A stretch of 64,000 nt of DNA from JAEZPW01 sp035629075 (GTDB lineage Bacteria; Acidobacteriota; Terriglobia; Terriglobales; Acidobacteriaceae): the NCBI GenBank assembly GCA_035629075.1, contig DASPIK010000095.1:33003-97002 (forward strand), read 5' to 3'. Numbering within the stretch: the stretch's first letter is position 1; every line of letters starts with the position of its first letter. The notes below the pieces were generated by a model. It was not told the DNA's origin and ran no database searches. It saw only the letters and a list, made by a program, of their open reading frames with translations. A program made the position numbers and the translations under genes. Shown here piece after piece: positions 43,159-52,930 of the stretch.

Positions 43159-46100
43159 ATGAAGTTCACGGACATCTTCATCAAACGCCCGGTTCTGTCG
43201 ATAGTCGTCAGCCTGGTGATTCTGATCGCTGGCTTGCAGTCGATACGTTCGCTCAGCGTGCGTCAATACCCACGCAGCGACATCGCAGTCGTGCGAGTTA
43301 CGACCGCCTACGTTGGCGCGAACGCGGACCTGGTGCGCGGATTCATCACCACGCCGCTGGAGCGCGTTATCGCCAGCGCTGACGGCATCGATTACATGGA
43401 ATCTTCGAGTGCGCAGGGCGTGAGCACGATCACCGTGCACCTGAAGCTGAATTACGACACGAACGCGGCGCTCACACAAATACAGGCGAAAGTGGCGCAA
43501 GTCCGAAACGACTTGCCGCCGGAAGCCGAAGCGCCAGTCATCGAATTGGAAACTGCCGATACGCAGTTTGCTTCGATGTACATCGGTTTCTCGTCCCCTG
43601 ATCTGGATCAGAACCAGATCACCGATTACCTGACGCGCGTTGTGCAGCCCAAGCTGAGTGCGATCGGGGGCGTCCAGCGTGCCGACATCCTTGGCAATCG
43701 TACGTTTGCCATGCGCATTTGGCTCAAGCCGGACAAAATGGCCGCGCTGGGCATCTCGCCGTCCGCCGTGACGGAGACATTGGCGAGGAACAACTACCTC
43801 TCGACTCTGGGACGCACCAAGGGCTCGATGGTCTCCGTAAACCTGGTGGCCAACACAGACCTGCGCTCGCCCGATGAATTCCGGCAGATGGTCGTCAAAG
43901 AGGACAAGGGCACCGTTGTCAGGCTTGGTGATATCGCCGACGTTGTTCTCGGAGCCGAAAACTACGACGAAGATGTTCGCTTCAACGGCGAGACCGCGAC
44001 CTTCATGGGTATCTGGGTACTGCCCACGGCGAACTCGCTCGAAGTCATTCAAGATGTCCGTAAAGCCCTTCCCGCTATTCAGGAACAACTTCCCGCAGGA
44101 ATGAAGGTTGGCATTCCGTACGACGCGACGGAGTACATTCAGGACGCGATCAGCGAAGTGCTTCGCACCTTGAGTGAAACGCTGATTATCGTCATCATCG
44201 TCATCTTCCTGTTCCTGGGATCCTTGCGCTCCGTACTAATCCCGATTGTGGCGATTCCAATTTCGCTTGTCGGAGCTGTATTTCTGATGCTGATCGCGGG
44301 ATTCACTCTGAATCTGCTCACGCTTCTCGCGATTGTGCTTGCGGTCGGATTGGTAGTGGATGACGCGATCGTCGTGGTCGAAAACGTTGAGCGCCATCTG
44401 CACAGCGGAAAGACTCCGCAGCGTGCAGCAATCGACGCTGCCCGCGAGTTGGTGGGCCCGATCATCTCAATCACCATCACGCTAGCGGCGGTCTATGCCC
44501 CGGTCGGTCTTCAAGGTGGTCTCACGGGCGCTCTGTTCCGCGAATTTGCATTCACCCTGGCCGGCGCTGTGATGGTGTCAGGCGTTGTGGCACTCACGTT
44601 GTCGCCGATGATGGGAGCTAAACTCCTGCGTGCTGGCGATACAGAACGCGGATTCGCAGGATGGGTGAACCGGCGGTTTGATGGTATTCGCAATCGCTAC
44701 ACGCGAACTCTGTCGGGTACTCTGCAATACAGGCCGGTGGTCCTAACAGTTTGGGCGATCGTCGTGGTGCTTGCTGTTCCGTTCTATATGTTCTCGATGA
44801 AGGAACTGGCGCCGGCGGAGGATCAGGGCGTGGTATTTGGAATCATCCAAGCCGCGCCGAACGCCACTCTGGACCAAACGAAGCTGTTCACGGAACAGGT
44901 GTACGACGTCTATCGCTCGTTTCCCGAGTCGGCCAGCGTTTTCCAGATTACGTCACCGACGGGAGGGTTCGGGGGAATGGTGACGAAGCCCTGGAGCGAG
45001 CGCACCCGTAGCACACAGGAGTTGTTGGTACAGTCCATGGGGCCACTCTCGCAGATTCCGGGTATTCGAGTAATTCCTCTCACTCCACCACCGCTGCCGG
45101 GCGGCGGAGACTTTCCTGTGGACCTTGTTATCGCTTCCGCAGCGGAACCCAAGCAGTTGAGCGATATCGCGAACCAGTTGGTGCAGAAAGCTTTTGCGAG
45201 CGGCATGTTCATCTTTGCCGATGCAGATCTGAAATTCGATCAGCCGCAAACCGAGGTTGTGTTTGATCGCGATAAGCTCCGGTCGCAAGGCGTTGACATG
45301 AGCCAGGCTGGGCGCGACCTTTCGGCGTTGCTCGGCGGCGACTACATCAACCGGTTCAGCATTCAGGGCCGGAGCTACAAAGTCATTCCTCAGGCGAAGC
45401 GCGTGGAGCGTCTTACTCCGGACCAGCTTTCGCAGGTCTATGTAGCGGGCGCTGGTGGCAAGTTAGTTCCGTTATCAACTTTTGCCAGCTTGCGGACGAC
45501 CACTGAGCCGCGTGAGTTGAAGAAGTTCCAGCAGCTTAACGCGGTGCGAATTCAGGGCGTCATTCCTCCGAACGTATCACTCGATCAAGCTCTGCGCTTC
45601 CTGGAAGACGAAGCCAGGAAGAATCTGCCTGAGGGCTTTACGATCGACTACGCAGGCGAGTCGCGTCAGTTGCGCGTTGAGGGCAGCAAGTTCCTCGGCA
45701 CCTTCCTGCTCTCGGCCATCCTGATTTATCTCGTACTTGCGGCGCAGTTTGAGAGCTTCCGCGATCCGTTCATCATCCTCGCAGGATCAGTACCGCTGGC
45801 AATCTCCGGCGCGCTGTTGTTCTCGTTCCTGGGGATGACCACTCTGAATATCTACAGCCAGGTCGGATTGATCACGCTCGTGGGTTTGGTGTCGAAAAAC
45901 GGCATTCTGATCGTGCAGTTCGCGAACGAATTGCAGCTAACTGGTCGCGACAAATTATCGGCTGTGATCGAGGCAGCCGGAACACGGTTGCGTCCGATTC
46001 TCATGACGACTGCGGCAACTGTGGCTGGGCACTTCCCGTTGATCCTCGCCACCGGCCCGGGAGCAGGCGCGCGCAACAGCATTGGGATCATGCTGGTCAG

Positions 46101-46218
46101 CGGCATGATCATCGGTTCGGCGTTCACGCTTTTCGTGGTGCCGTCGATCTACGTACTGCTTGCTCGCACGCGCAGCGCGGAAGTCGGCGAGGAGGAAATG
46201 GTGGAGGTTGCAGCATGA
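43159..46218 (+). CDS. RND-family multidrug efflux permease (HAE1 type)
   Basis: Proton-driven inner-membrane pump of 1019 residues. Family landmarks are the N-terminal FTDIFIKRPVLSIVVS, the porter-domain segment VVQPKLSAIGGVQRADILG, the TM4 proton-relay region LLAIVLAVGLVVDDAIVVVEN with paired Asp, and TM10 LVGLVSKNGILIVQFANE with Lys. Twelve spans and two large periplasmic loops are present. It forms an operon with the adaptor. No TolC-like outer-membrane factor is adjacent, so one encoded elsewhere is presumably used. Confidence 0.95.
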   Translation: MKFTDIFIKRPVLSIVVSLVILIAGLQSIRSLSVRQYPRSDIAVVRVTTAYVGANADLVRGFITTPLERVIASADGIDYMESSSAQGVSTITVHLKLNYDTNAALTQIQAKVAQVRNDLPPEAEAPVIELETADTQFASMYIGFSSPDLDQNQITDYLTRVVQPKLSAIGGVQRADILGNRTFAMRIWLKPDKMAALGISPSAVTETLARNNYLSTLGRTKGSMVSVNLVANTDLRSPDEFRQMVVKEDKGTVVRLGDIADVVLGAENYDEDVRFNGETATFMGIWVLPTANSLEVIQDVRKALPAIQEQLPAGMKVGIPYDATEYIQDAISEVLRTLSETLIIVIIVIFLFLGSLRSVLIPIVAIPISLVGAVFLMLIAGFTLNLLTLLAIVLAVGLVVDDAIVVVENVERHLHSGKTPQRAAIDAARELVGPIISITITLAAVYAPVGLQGGLTGALFREFAFTLAGAVMVSGVVALTLSPMMGAKLLRAGDTERGFAGWVNRRFDGIRNRYTRTLSGTLQYRPVVLTVWAIVVVLAVPFYMFSMKELAPAEDQGVVFGIIQAAPNATLDQTKLFTEQVYDVYRSFPESASVFQITSPTGGFGGMVTKPWSERTRSTQELLVQSMGPLSQIPGIRVIPLTPPPLPGGGDFPVDLVIASAAEPKQLSDIANQLVQKAFASGMFIFADADLKFDQPQTEVVFDRDKLRSQGVDMSQAGRDLSALLGGDYINRFSIQGRSYKVIPQAKRVERLTPDQLSQVYVAGAGGKLVPLSTFASLRTTTEPRELKKFQQLNAVRIQGVIPPNVSLDQALRFLEDEARKNLPEGFTIDYAGESRQLRVEGSKFLGTFLLSAILIYLVLAAQFESFRDPFIILAGSVPLAISGALLFSFLGMTTLNIYSQVGLITLVGLVSKNGILIVQFANELQLTGRDKLSAVIEAAGTRLRPILMTTAATVAGHFPLILATGPGAGARNSIGIMLVSGMIIGSAFTLFVVPSIYVLLARTRSAEVGEEEMVEVAA

Positions 46219-46374
46219 ACGGTCTCTGCTAGCGCGCGAGTACGAAATTAAGACCGTCAGTGCAGAAGCATCAACTCACGATTTATCCAGGGCCGGGCCA
46301 AGTCGCTGGAGACGCCTACGCAACTGTGTGTCTGTCAGTATCGTCATAATAGATAGGTGGAGAATTCCAAGCGT

Positions 46375-47025
46375 ATGCTTCGGGAAGTGGGCGAGTTCAT
46401 CAACGACGCCGTCGAGGACCGATCAAAGCAGAATGCGGTGGCGCTCGCCATTTCTCTTGCATTCGGCGGCATTGATTTCGTCGTGGGGCGGGCGGTCACG
46501 AGGGGACATCTCTCGCCGTTTGCGCATGGCACAATCAACGGCCTGGTTCTGGGCACAGTGGCCGGAGGGATGACGTGGTTTCTGCTGCAAGCTGCCCGGG
46601 AAAGAAGAGAGTACGTCAGATCTCAAGTGCAAGAGTCAGCACGGCTGAATCACGAAATTCGGAATGCCCTCGAAGTCATTGCTCACGCTGGATATTTACT
46701 CAACGATCTGACATACGGACCTGCCGTTGCGGAGAGCGTTAATCGAATAAAGAAGAGTCTAGGTGAGTCAAAGCTGTGGGTGACTAGCACTCATTCACGT
46801 AACCAGTCTTCGCCACGTCCCCGCCCGCAATCCCCAAGGCTGACTGCCCCGATCGATATCTTTGGACATTTCACTTCCGCACGAGGCATAAAACCATCCG
46901 CCTCTGCCAGGTTGACGAACAGCCTTAACTCCGGCTTGGTCTCCGGATCTTCTGATAGTAAAACGTTTGTGGGAGATACCGGCGTTTGCCAGCCAGGCCC
47001 AATCTTTTGCACCGGGACGGCATAA
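46375..47025 (+). CDS. Small membrane protein with histidine-kinase-like DHp helix, no ATPase domain
   Basis: From ATG 46375 the frame gives 216 residues; GTG 46357 would add six. Two spans (about residues 20-40 and 52-74) precede the kinase H-box-like segment ARLNHEIRNALEVIAHAGY, which resembles the DHp phosphoacceptor helix. No N, G1 or G2 ATP-binding boxes follow. The conserved part ends near KKSLGES; the last 80 residues are Ser/Pro/Arg-rich and look non-native, so a frameshift or lost stop is possible. It may be a truncated kinase or a phosphotransfer/scaffold protein. The start is weakly supported. Confidence 0.5.
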   Translation: MLREVGEFINDAVEDRSKQNAVALAISLAFGGIDFVVGRAVTRGHLSPFAHGTINGLVLGTVAGGMTWFLLQAARERREYVRSQVQESARLNHEIRNALEVIAHAGYLLNDLTYGPAVAESVNRIKKSLGESKLWVTSTHSRNQSSPRPRPQSPRLTAPIDIFGHFTSARGIKPSASARLTNSLNSGLVSGSSDSKTFVGDTGVCQPGPIFCTGTA

Positions 47026-47034
47026 AAAAACGAT

Positions 47035-48897
47035 ATGACCAAGGACCGAAATCGTAAGGCAGTTCCACTCGTCATCACGTTCCTCATAGTTTTGGCTCTG
47101 GCTTGTTTAGCCACGCCCGCAGCCGGATCCACAGATAAACGGTTCGGAATTGACGGTGACAAGTTTGTGCTGGATGGCAAGCCCTTCCAAATAATTGCTG
47201 GCGAAATGCACTATCCGCGCATACCGCGCGAGTACTGGCGTGACCGCCTGAAGATGGCACGCGCGATGGGGCTGAACACGGTATCGACTTACGTTTTCTG
47301 GAACCTGCACGAGCCGCGGCCTGGGGTGTACGACTTCACCGGGCAGCAGGACATCGTGACCTTTATCCGCATGGCGCAGGAGGAAGGGCTCAAGGTCATC
47401 TTGCGGCCTGGACCATACATCTGCGCCGAGTGGGAACTGGGAGGTTTTCCGGCATGGCTGCTCAAGAATCCCGATACAGTGCTGCGCAGTACGGACGAGA
47501 AGTTCATGAATCCGGCAGAACGCTGGATTGCCCGACTCGGCCAGGAGGTTGCGAAGCTGCAAATCGGACGAGGTGGTCCGATTATTGCTGTGCAGGTTGA
47601 AAACGAGTACGGCTCTTTCGACAAAGACAAGGTTTATATGCGGCGTGTTTACGACGCGCTGCGCAACGCAGGCTTTACCGACACCTTGCTTTATACCGCC
47701 GATGGCCCGACTCAGCTGCCGGACGGCACACTTCCAGATGTGCCGGCTGTGGTGAACTTCGGTCCCGGACAAGCCCGACAAGGATTGGAAGTATTGGCGA
47801 AGTTCCGCCCAGGCCAGCCGCTGATGATCGGCGAGTGGTGGGCTGGCTGGTTCGATCATTGGGGTGCCCAGCATCACACGACCAACGGTGAGGAAGAAGC
47901 CAAGGAACTCGACTGGGTCCTGCAGAACGGGCATTCCATCAACTTCTACATGTTTCACGGCGGCACGTCTTGGGGCTTTATGAACGGCGCCAACTTCGAC
48001 CGCGGGGGCTACCGACCGGATACCAGCAGTTACGACTACAGCGCTGCGCTGGATGAGTCGGGACGTCCGACGAAGAAGTACTGGCTGTTCCGCGATGTTA
48101 TTGCGAAGCGCACGGGCGCGAAGCTACCTAAAGTTCCAGTTATAGCGGACACCATTGAGTTGCCGGGTATCAAACTCGAAAGAACGGCACCGCTGTTTTC
48201 GAACCTGCCGAAAGCAACTGTGATTGAGAAGCCGCAGAACATGGAGCGGGTGGGACAGTCGTACGGCTACATCCTTTACACCACGAAGGTTAAGGGGCCT
48301 GTGGCAGGGGAACTTGCAATCACAGATGTGCGCGACTATGCGCTGGTTTACGTGGATGGCATGTTAGTCGGATCGCTGGATCGGCGGTCGAAACAGGATC
48401 GCCTGCCCGTCGAGATCAAACAGAAAGACGCGAGACTCGACATCCTGGTCGAGAACACCGGGCGCATAAACTTCACAAAAGAACTGCGGAACGAGCGCAA
48501 GGGAATCACGAAATCTGTGACCCTTGCGGGAACGGAACTGACCGGATGGCAGGTGTACCCGCTGCCGATGACGGATCTGTCGAGTCTACGTTTCACGACC
48601 GACGCGGTTAAAGGTCCCGCTTTCTACGACGGCACCCTTGATGTGCGCACTCCTGCCGACACCTTTCTGGACATGCGCAATTGGTCGAAGGGCACCGTGT
48701 GGATCAACGGTCACCATCTAGGCCGGTTCTGGAACATCGGACCGCAACAAACAATGTACGTGCCCGGTGCATGGCTTAAGAAAGGCGCGAACCGGGTGGT
48801 TGTGTTCGACCTCGTGCCGCAGTCGAATCCCGTGGTGAAGACGTCGAAGACTCCGGTGTTCGAAGTGCACCCGTCACAGCCATCGCAACATCCGTAG
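47035..48897 (+). CDS. Exported beta-galactosidase, GH35
   Basis: Glycoside hydrolase family 35 enzyme of 620 residues with a signal peptide ending near TPAAGS. The TIM barrel (about 38-360) contains IIAGEMHYPRIPREYW, TYVFWNLHEPRPG, RPGPYICAEWELGGFP, the acid/base signature GGPIIAVQVENEYGS (180-194) and the nucleophile region GEWWAGWFDHWG. C-terminal jelly-roll domains include WSKGTVWINGHHLGRFW. It probably removes beta-galactosyl residues from plant or microbial polysaccharides in the periplasm or outside. It appears to be a single-gene unit. Confidence 0.94.
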   Translation: MTKDRNRKAVPLVITFLIVLALACLATPAAGSTDKRFGIDGDKFVLDGKPFQIIAGEMHYPRIPREYWRDRLKMARAMGLNTVSTYVFWNLHEPRPGVYDFTGQQDIVTFIRMAQEEGLKVILRPGPYICAEWELGGFPAWLLKNPDTVLRSTDEKFMNPAERWIARLGQEVAKLQIGRGGPIIAVQVENEYGSFDKDKVYMRRVYDALRNAGFTDTLLYTADGPTQLPDGTLPDVPAVVNFGPGQARQGLEVLAKFRPGQPLMIGEWWAGWFDHWGAQHHTTNGEEEAKELDWVLQNGHSINFYMFHGGTSWGFMNGANFDRGGYRPDTSSYDYSAALDESGRPTKKYWLFRDVIAKRTGAKLPKVPVIADTIELPGIKLERTAPLFSNLPKATVIEKPQNMERVGQSYGYILYTTKVKGPVAGELAITDVRDYALVYVDGMLVGSLDRRSKQDRLPVEIKQKDARLDILVENTGRINFTKELRNERKGITKSVTLAGTELTGWQVYPLPMTDLSSLRFTTDAVKGPAFYDGTLDVRTPADTFLDMRNWSKGTVWINGHHLGRFWNIGPQQTMYVPGAWLKKGANRVVVFDLVPQSNPVVKTSKTPVFEVHPSQPSQHP

Positions 48898-49025
48898 GCT
48901 CGCGCCACCCACTATTCCGGCCAAAAGTATTCGCGGGATAGCCGGTTCGCTGGCGAGCAAAGGAATGGGCAGCGCACAACCAGCTTCCTGGTCCGCAGTC
49001 GCGCTGCCACCACTAGCCACATAAG

Positions 49026-51539
49026 TCAATTATGGCCACCGTCGGTTTGTAACCCTGCAGTAGGCGAGCCCGCGGTGGCCTCCGGCAGTGCGGACGTTCT
49101 CACCTGGAGCGTGCCGTCCGTAACTGTCAGAGTGAAGTACTTGTTCGTCCACTGGCCGGTTTCGTCACTTACTTCGATCCACGCGTTATACGTTCCGGAC
49201 TCCTTGGGCGTGCCAACGATGTGTCCGTCCTCTCGCATGTAAAGACAGCATGGCCACGATGACGGACTGAGTCTGTACTTCAGCGTCTGGCCGCCACCGG
49301 AGACGGCAATCTGCGCGTCATAAGGTACGCCGAGTTTCGCCTGTGGCAGCTCGGCAAGATTAACTTTCAGCTTCGGTACAACTGTGACTTCGTACGTACG
49401 CTCGACTATCTCGGGCGGATTTGCCGAGTCCATCCCTTGCAACGTAAAGCTGTACTGGCCCGAAGTGGTCGGTCTTCCGGTAATGCCGCTGCCGTTGATT
49501 GACAATCCGGCGGGAAGCGTGGACCCTGCGCCCAACCCGAGCGTCCTTGATCCCAATCCTCCCATAAAGCTTGGGTACCACGCGTAGTAACCGTCAACAA
49601 CCCCAATTGGCGCGAAGGTGTCGCGCACGCGGAGCGGTTCGAGAGACGACGACACACCGACGCTATATTCGAATTCTGGGCGAGCATTGCCGGTATATTC
49701 CACCACATGCGCGTAGATCGTGTGAATCGTGTCGCTGTTACCCGGCACTTTGAGGTCGAGCCTCGAATTGACACCACTCGTGTAGCCGTCGTCGTTCACG
49801 CAATCGTCGTCGAAGCCGTATGGTGTCAGGTCTCGGACGATATATGAGGCAGGATTGTCGTCGGCCGGGTTATTGCAGGTCGTCAGCCGCACGCCGTTCT
49901 GATCCAGTAATTCCAGAACCGTATCTGCGGAGCTGCCGAAGCTGCCGCTGGTATAAACGTTAACCGTGGAGCCGCCCTGCGCTAGAAATCTGAAATAGTC
50001 GGTATCCGGTGCCGCCACACCATTTTCGTCGGTGTAGGGGCTAATGGAAAGCGCGAGCGCCTCGAATTGGATCGGTGTCGCGTTCGCAACGCTGTTGTTC
50101 GGGACCGGCGCGAAGGGCAGCACGCGCAGTTCTACGCTCGTTCTGGCTTTCTGCACCGGGGTCGCGGAATCGCTCACTTCAGCGTTGAACGTGAAATAAC
50201 CATCTTCTAGCGCCGTTCCAGACAGCAACCCTGAATCTGAAAGCGTCAGTCCAGCCGGGAGCAAGCCGATGACTTTCCAACTGTAGGGCGGTGTTCCGGC
50301 ACTTGCCCTCAACTCGTGTGAAACCGGCTTTCCGGCACGCGCAAGGACGTTTTTGCTCCAGTCGGCAGAAAGGGCTGGGGGCAAAATGTGTAAGGCAAAT
50401 GGCCGTTCCAACACCTGTGGTGGTGATGCCGAGTCCTGCACGGTTACGCTGAACTCGTAATCGCCTTTTTCGACGGTGCCAGAGATGTAGCCGGACTGAT
50501 TCATGGATAAGCCTGTCGGTAATTGTCCGGAAGTTAGCGTGTAGCTTAATGGCGGCACGCCCCCCCATGTAGATATCTGGCCCCAAAACGAACCGGCGTT
50601 CGCAGTGATAACCGGGTTGGATATGCTGAACGCCAACTTGCCGTAAACCATCAAACTGACGGCTCGGGTGGCCGTCTGTGGAGGGTTGCTGGAGTCCGTG
50701 ACGGTGAGAGGCACGGTACTGGAACCCGTGGTTGGGGTGCCGCTAATCTCACCACTTGTCGCGTTGATCGAGAGTCCGTGTGGGAGCCACTCCGCGCTCC
50801 ACGTGTATGGCGGTGTGCCGTTGATTGCTGTCGGGAAGTCGCTGTAGGAACGACCCTCAACTGCGTATTTCAACTGCTTCGTCGTAATGGCGAGGTGCGT
50901 ATCGATCACCATCGTGACTTCTGCCTTGATGCTCTGCGGAGGGTCCGCCCGATCCGTGGCGTTTACCGTGAACGTGAACGAGCCGGCCTGTGTAGGCGTT
51001 CCGGCGAGGGTCCCGTGGCCATAGTTGTCAAAGTCTGCAGAGAGTCCAGGCGGCAGCGATCCCGATATGGATAGTTTGTTGGGAGGCTGATTCCCGCCGC
51101 GAGTGCTGATGTACCCGGAATACTCAAGGCCAAGAGTGCCTCCGGGCGGAGCCACAACCTCGAGCACCGGATACATGTTAAGCCAGAACACGGCTGTCAC
51201 AGAGTTCGGCACCGTGTCCTTGACTTGGAGATAGACATATCCAGCCCACTGGTCGTTGACTGTGCCGGATAGCTCGCCAGTCGCCGAGTTGATTGTCAGC
51301 CAAGATGGCCCGTTCGTAATGCTCCAAGTGCGCGTCCCATTGCCACCCGTCGCCTCGGCTTTCGCAGAATATTGCTTGCCGACTACGCCGTCAGGAAGCC
51401 TGGTGGTCGTGATCGACAGTGGGGGTGGCGGGGGTGGTGTAGGCGTGCGCGATCCTCCTCCACCTCCTCCGCATGCGGAAAGGATCGCCAGAACAGTTGT
51501 CGCCGACAAGAGAACCATCAACCGGGAGAGCGCCTTCAT
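49026..51539 (-). CDS. Lipoprotein with repeated putative-Ig (He_PIG-like) domains
   Basis: Surface or periplasmic lipoprotein of 837 residues. The lipobox is LSAC with Cys23, followed by poly-Gly and poly-Pro linkers. Six or more Ig-like repeats follow, each with the pattern SLPPGLS...GTPTQAGSFTFTVNATD or variants (LPHGLSINATSGEISGTP, LPAGLTLSDSGLLSGTA). A central non-Ig region (about 470-620) with ALSISPYTDENG and DTDYFRFLAQGGSTV resembles a pre-peptidase C-terminal domain. Its ATG overlaps the stop of the matrixin-like gene by 4 bp. It may be an adhesin or substrate-binding partner of that protease; this is inference. Confidence 0.85.
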   Translation of the reverse strand: MKALSRLMVLLSATTVLAILSACGGGGGGSRTPTPPPPPPLSITTTRLPDGVVGKQYSAKAEATGGNGTRTWSITNGPSWLTINSATGELSGTVNDQWAGYVYLQVKDTVPNSVTAVFWLNMYPVLEVVAPPGGTLGLEYSGYISTRGGNQPPNKLSISGSLPPGLSADFDNYGHGTLAGTPTQAGSFTFTVNATDRADPPQSIKAEVTMVIDTHLAITTKQLKYAVEGRSYSDFPTAINGTPPYTWSAEWLPHGLSINATSGEISGTPTTGSSTVPLTVTDSSNPPQTATRAVSLMVYGKLAFSISNPVITANAGSFWGQISTWGGVPPLSYTLTSGQLPTGLSMNQSGYISGTVEKGDYEFSVTVQDSASPPQVLERPFALHILPPALSADWSKNVLARAGKPVSHELRASAGTPPYSWKVIGLLPAGLTLSDSGLLSGTALEDGYFTFNAEVSDSATPVQKARTSVELRVLPFAPVPNNSVANATPIQFEALALSISPYTDENGVAAPDTDYFRFLAQGGSTVNVYTSGSFGSSADTVLELLDQNGVRLTTCNNPADDNPASYIVRDLTPYGFDDDCVNDDGYTSGVNSRLDLKVPGNSDTIHTIYAHVVEYTGNARPEFEYSVGVSSSLEPLRVRDTFAPIGVVDGYYAWYPSFMGGLGSRTLGLGAGSTLPAGLSINGSGITGRPTTSGQYSFTLQGMDSANPPEIVERTYEVTVVPKLKVNLAELPQAKLGVPYDAQIAVSGGGQTLKYRLSPSSWPCCLYMREDGHIVGTPKESGTYNAWIEVSDETGQWTNKYFTLTVTDGTLQVRTSALPEATAGSPTAGLQTDGGHN

Positions 51540-52930
51540 GCTCGGCCACCTTTCTCCTCAGTCGATCGCAGCGCTGCGTCATCGGGCCACAGCAACCAAG
51601 CTGTATCGTAGGCATCTGAACGCGGTTTGGTCTTGTTAAGAATTATGTCGACAGCTTCTGTCGCAACTCCCGCGTTCACGTGTACCTGCGCGTTCTCCCC
51701 AACATCATCGACCGCTGACTCCGGAGTGCTCCAGAATTCGTTTAGGCCTGGGTTCCGCATCGGGGGATCCAGTGGGCCAACGCTGGATCCACTCGTAAAT
51801 TGGCTAAACACACTTTCGACCTCCACCGTGTAGTCGCCCGGTGGAACTGGTATATCGTAGAAGCCGATCATCGATGGTGATCGGGAGCCAAAGCGTGAAC
51901 CAGCGCTGTTGTCGCCGTAGTAGCCATTCACGCACGCAGCATGGTCCGGAGGATTGCACTTCAGGTACTTAACCAACAGGCTTTGCCCTGGGTTACTCGT
52001 GAACAAGAACCCTGAGACAACCGAAACCGCAAAACTCTTTTCACTGCCGACTTTTCTTGCAATAACGTTCACACCCTGAGCCTGCGTGAAACCATCGGAA
52101 AAATAGATCGTTCCGCGAATGTGACCATATTGAGTGGTGAAGGTCTGGCTCGGGTAAAGTTTCGAAATCCAAGCTTTGTCATCTTCGGACAATACAGGCA
52201 GGCCAACGGCTTGTCTGCCATTGCACATGGCGAAGGGAAACATCAGAGGCATTCCGGCGATGAGGTCGGTCGCGGCGCACGGAGACGAACTGCTCAGCCT
52301 CTCGAGATTGATCTGCGAGTGGTCCAGGCCAGCCAAGTGACCGATTTCGTGCGAAATCGCTTCGTCAAATAACGTATCGACCAGTTCGCCGTTACTGCCG
52401 CTGTTGATGCCATCTTTCCACCTGCCGTTCATCAGCAGGATGCCGGAAACGATATGACCGGAGGCGTCGATTCTGCATGTGCCGGAAAAACCAATTACGG
52501 AATCGTCGATACCCATCTCTTTCACGATGGAGCCATCCGCGTCGAAAATCACAGGGGTTTCCGCGCCGCTCAAGCAGGCGTTGTATACCTGTTCGAATTC
52601 ACTGGAAGTGCTGACATCTCCGTCTGCAACTGCCCTGATCGCGCCGCCGTTTGTGAACCGAATGGATGTCGTACTGACGTTCTGCCAAACGCCAAACATC
52701 TTGGCGACTCTTCCCACGGCGACCGAGTGATCAATAACGTCGCCAGCAGATGTTTTGCTCATAGGGCCGCCATCAAGCTGATAAGTAATCGGCATCGCTG
52801 GCCAGACGATCGCTTTGCCGTCCTCGCCCAGGTAGGGACTGCCCACGTTCATGGGACCACCCGCAAAGCCGGGCGCAGCGCAGATAACAATGCAGACCAC
52901 GGACACGAACCAGCACATATGGCGCTTCAT
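51536..52930 (-). CDS. Secreted matrixin-like (M10-type) zinc metalloprotease
   Basis: An exported protease of 464 residues. The signal peptide ends near APGFAGG. The zinc site is SHEIGHLAGLDHS (His194, Glu195, His198, His204) with a likely Met-turn near GMPLMFPFAMC. The N-terminal part (AIVWPAMPITYQLDGG) is like matrixin proteases that begin with a beta strand. After the catalytic domain lies a C-terminal carboxypeptidase-regulatory-like region (GHIRGTIYFSDGFTQAQGVNV, GDYTVEVESVF). It overlaps both neighbours by 4 bp (ATGA), so three proteins are made from one coupled message. No cysteine-switch propeptide was seen. Confidence 0.85.
   Translation of the reverse strand: MKRHMCWFVSVVCIVICAAPGFAGGPMNVGSPYLGEDGKAIVWPAMPITYQLDGGPMSKTSAGDVIDHSVAVGRVAKMFGVWQNVSTTSIRFTNGGAIRAVADGDVSTSSEFEQVYNACLSGAETPVIFDADGSIVKEMGIDDSVIGFSGTCRIDASGHIVSGILLMNGRWKDGINSGSNGELVDTLFDEAISHEIGHLAGLDHSQINLERLSSSSPCAATDLIAGMPLMFPFAMCNGRQAVGLPVLSEDDKAWISKLYPSQTFTTQYGHIRGTIYFSDGFTQAQGVNVIARKVGSEKSFAVSVVSGFLFTSNPGQSLLVKYLKCNPPDHAACVNGYYGDNSAGSRFGSRSPSMIGFYDIPVPPGDYTVEVESVFSQFTSGSSVGPLDPPMRNPGLNEFWSTPESAVDDVGENAQVHVNAGVATEAVDIILNKTKPRSDAYDTAWLLWPDDAALRSTEEKGGRA

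Noticed and set aside
43054..44088. 344-codon antisense frame opposite the RND permease
   Set aside because: Rich in Arg/Asp/His from reverse reading of the pump gene, with no domain or start signal.
46791..47180. Minus-strand frame of 129 codons with protein-like composition
   Set aside because: It runs into the GH35 start region and has no Shine-Dalgarno, signal peptide or recognisable motif. It may reflect the odd tail of the opposite gene.
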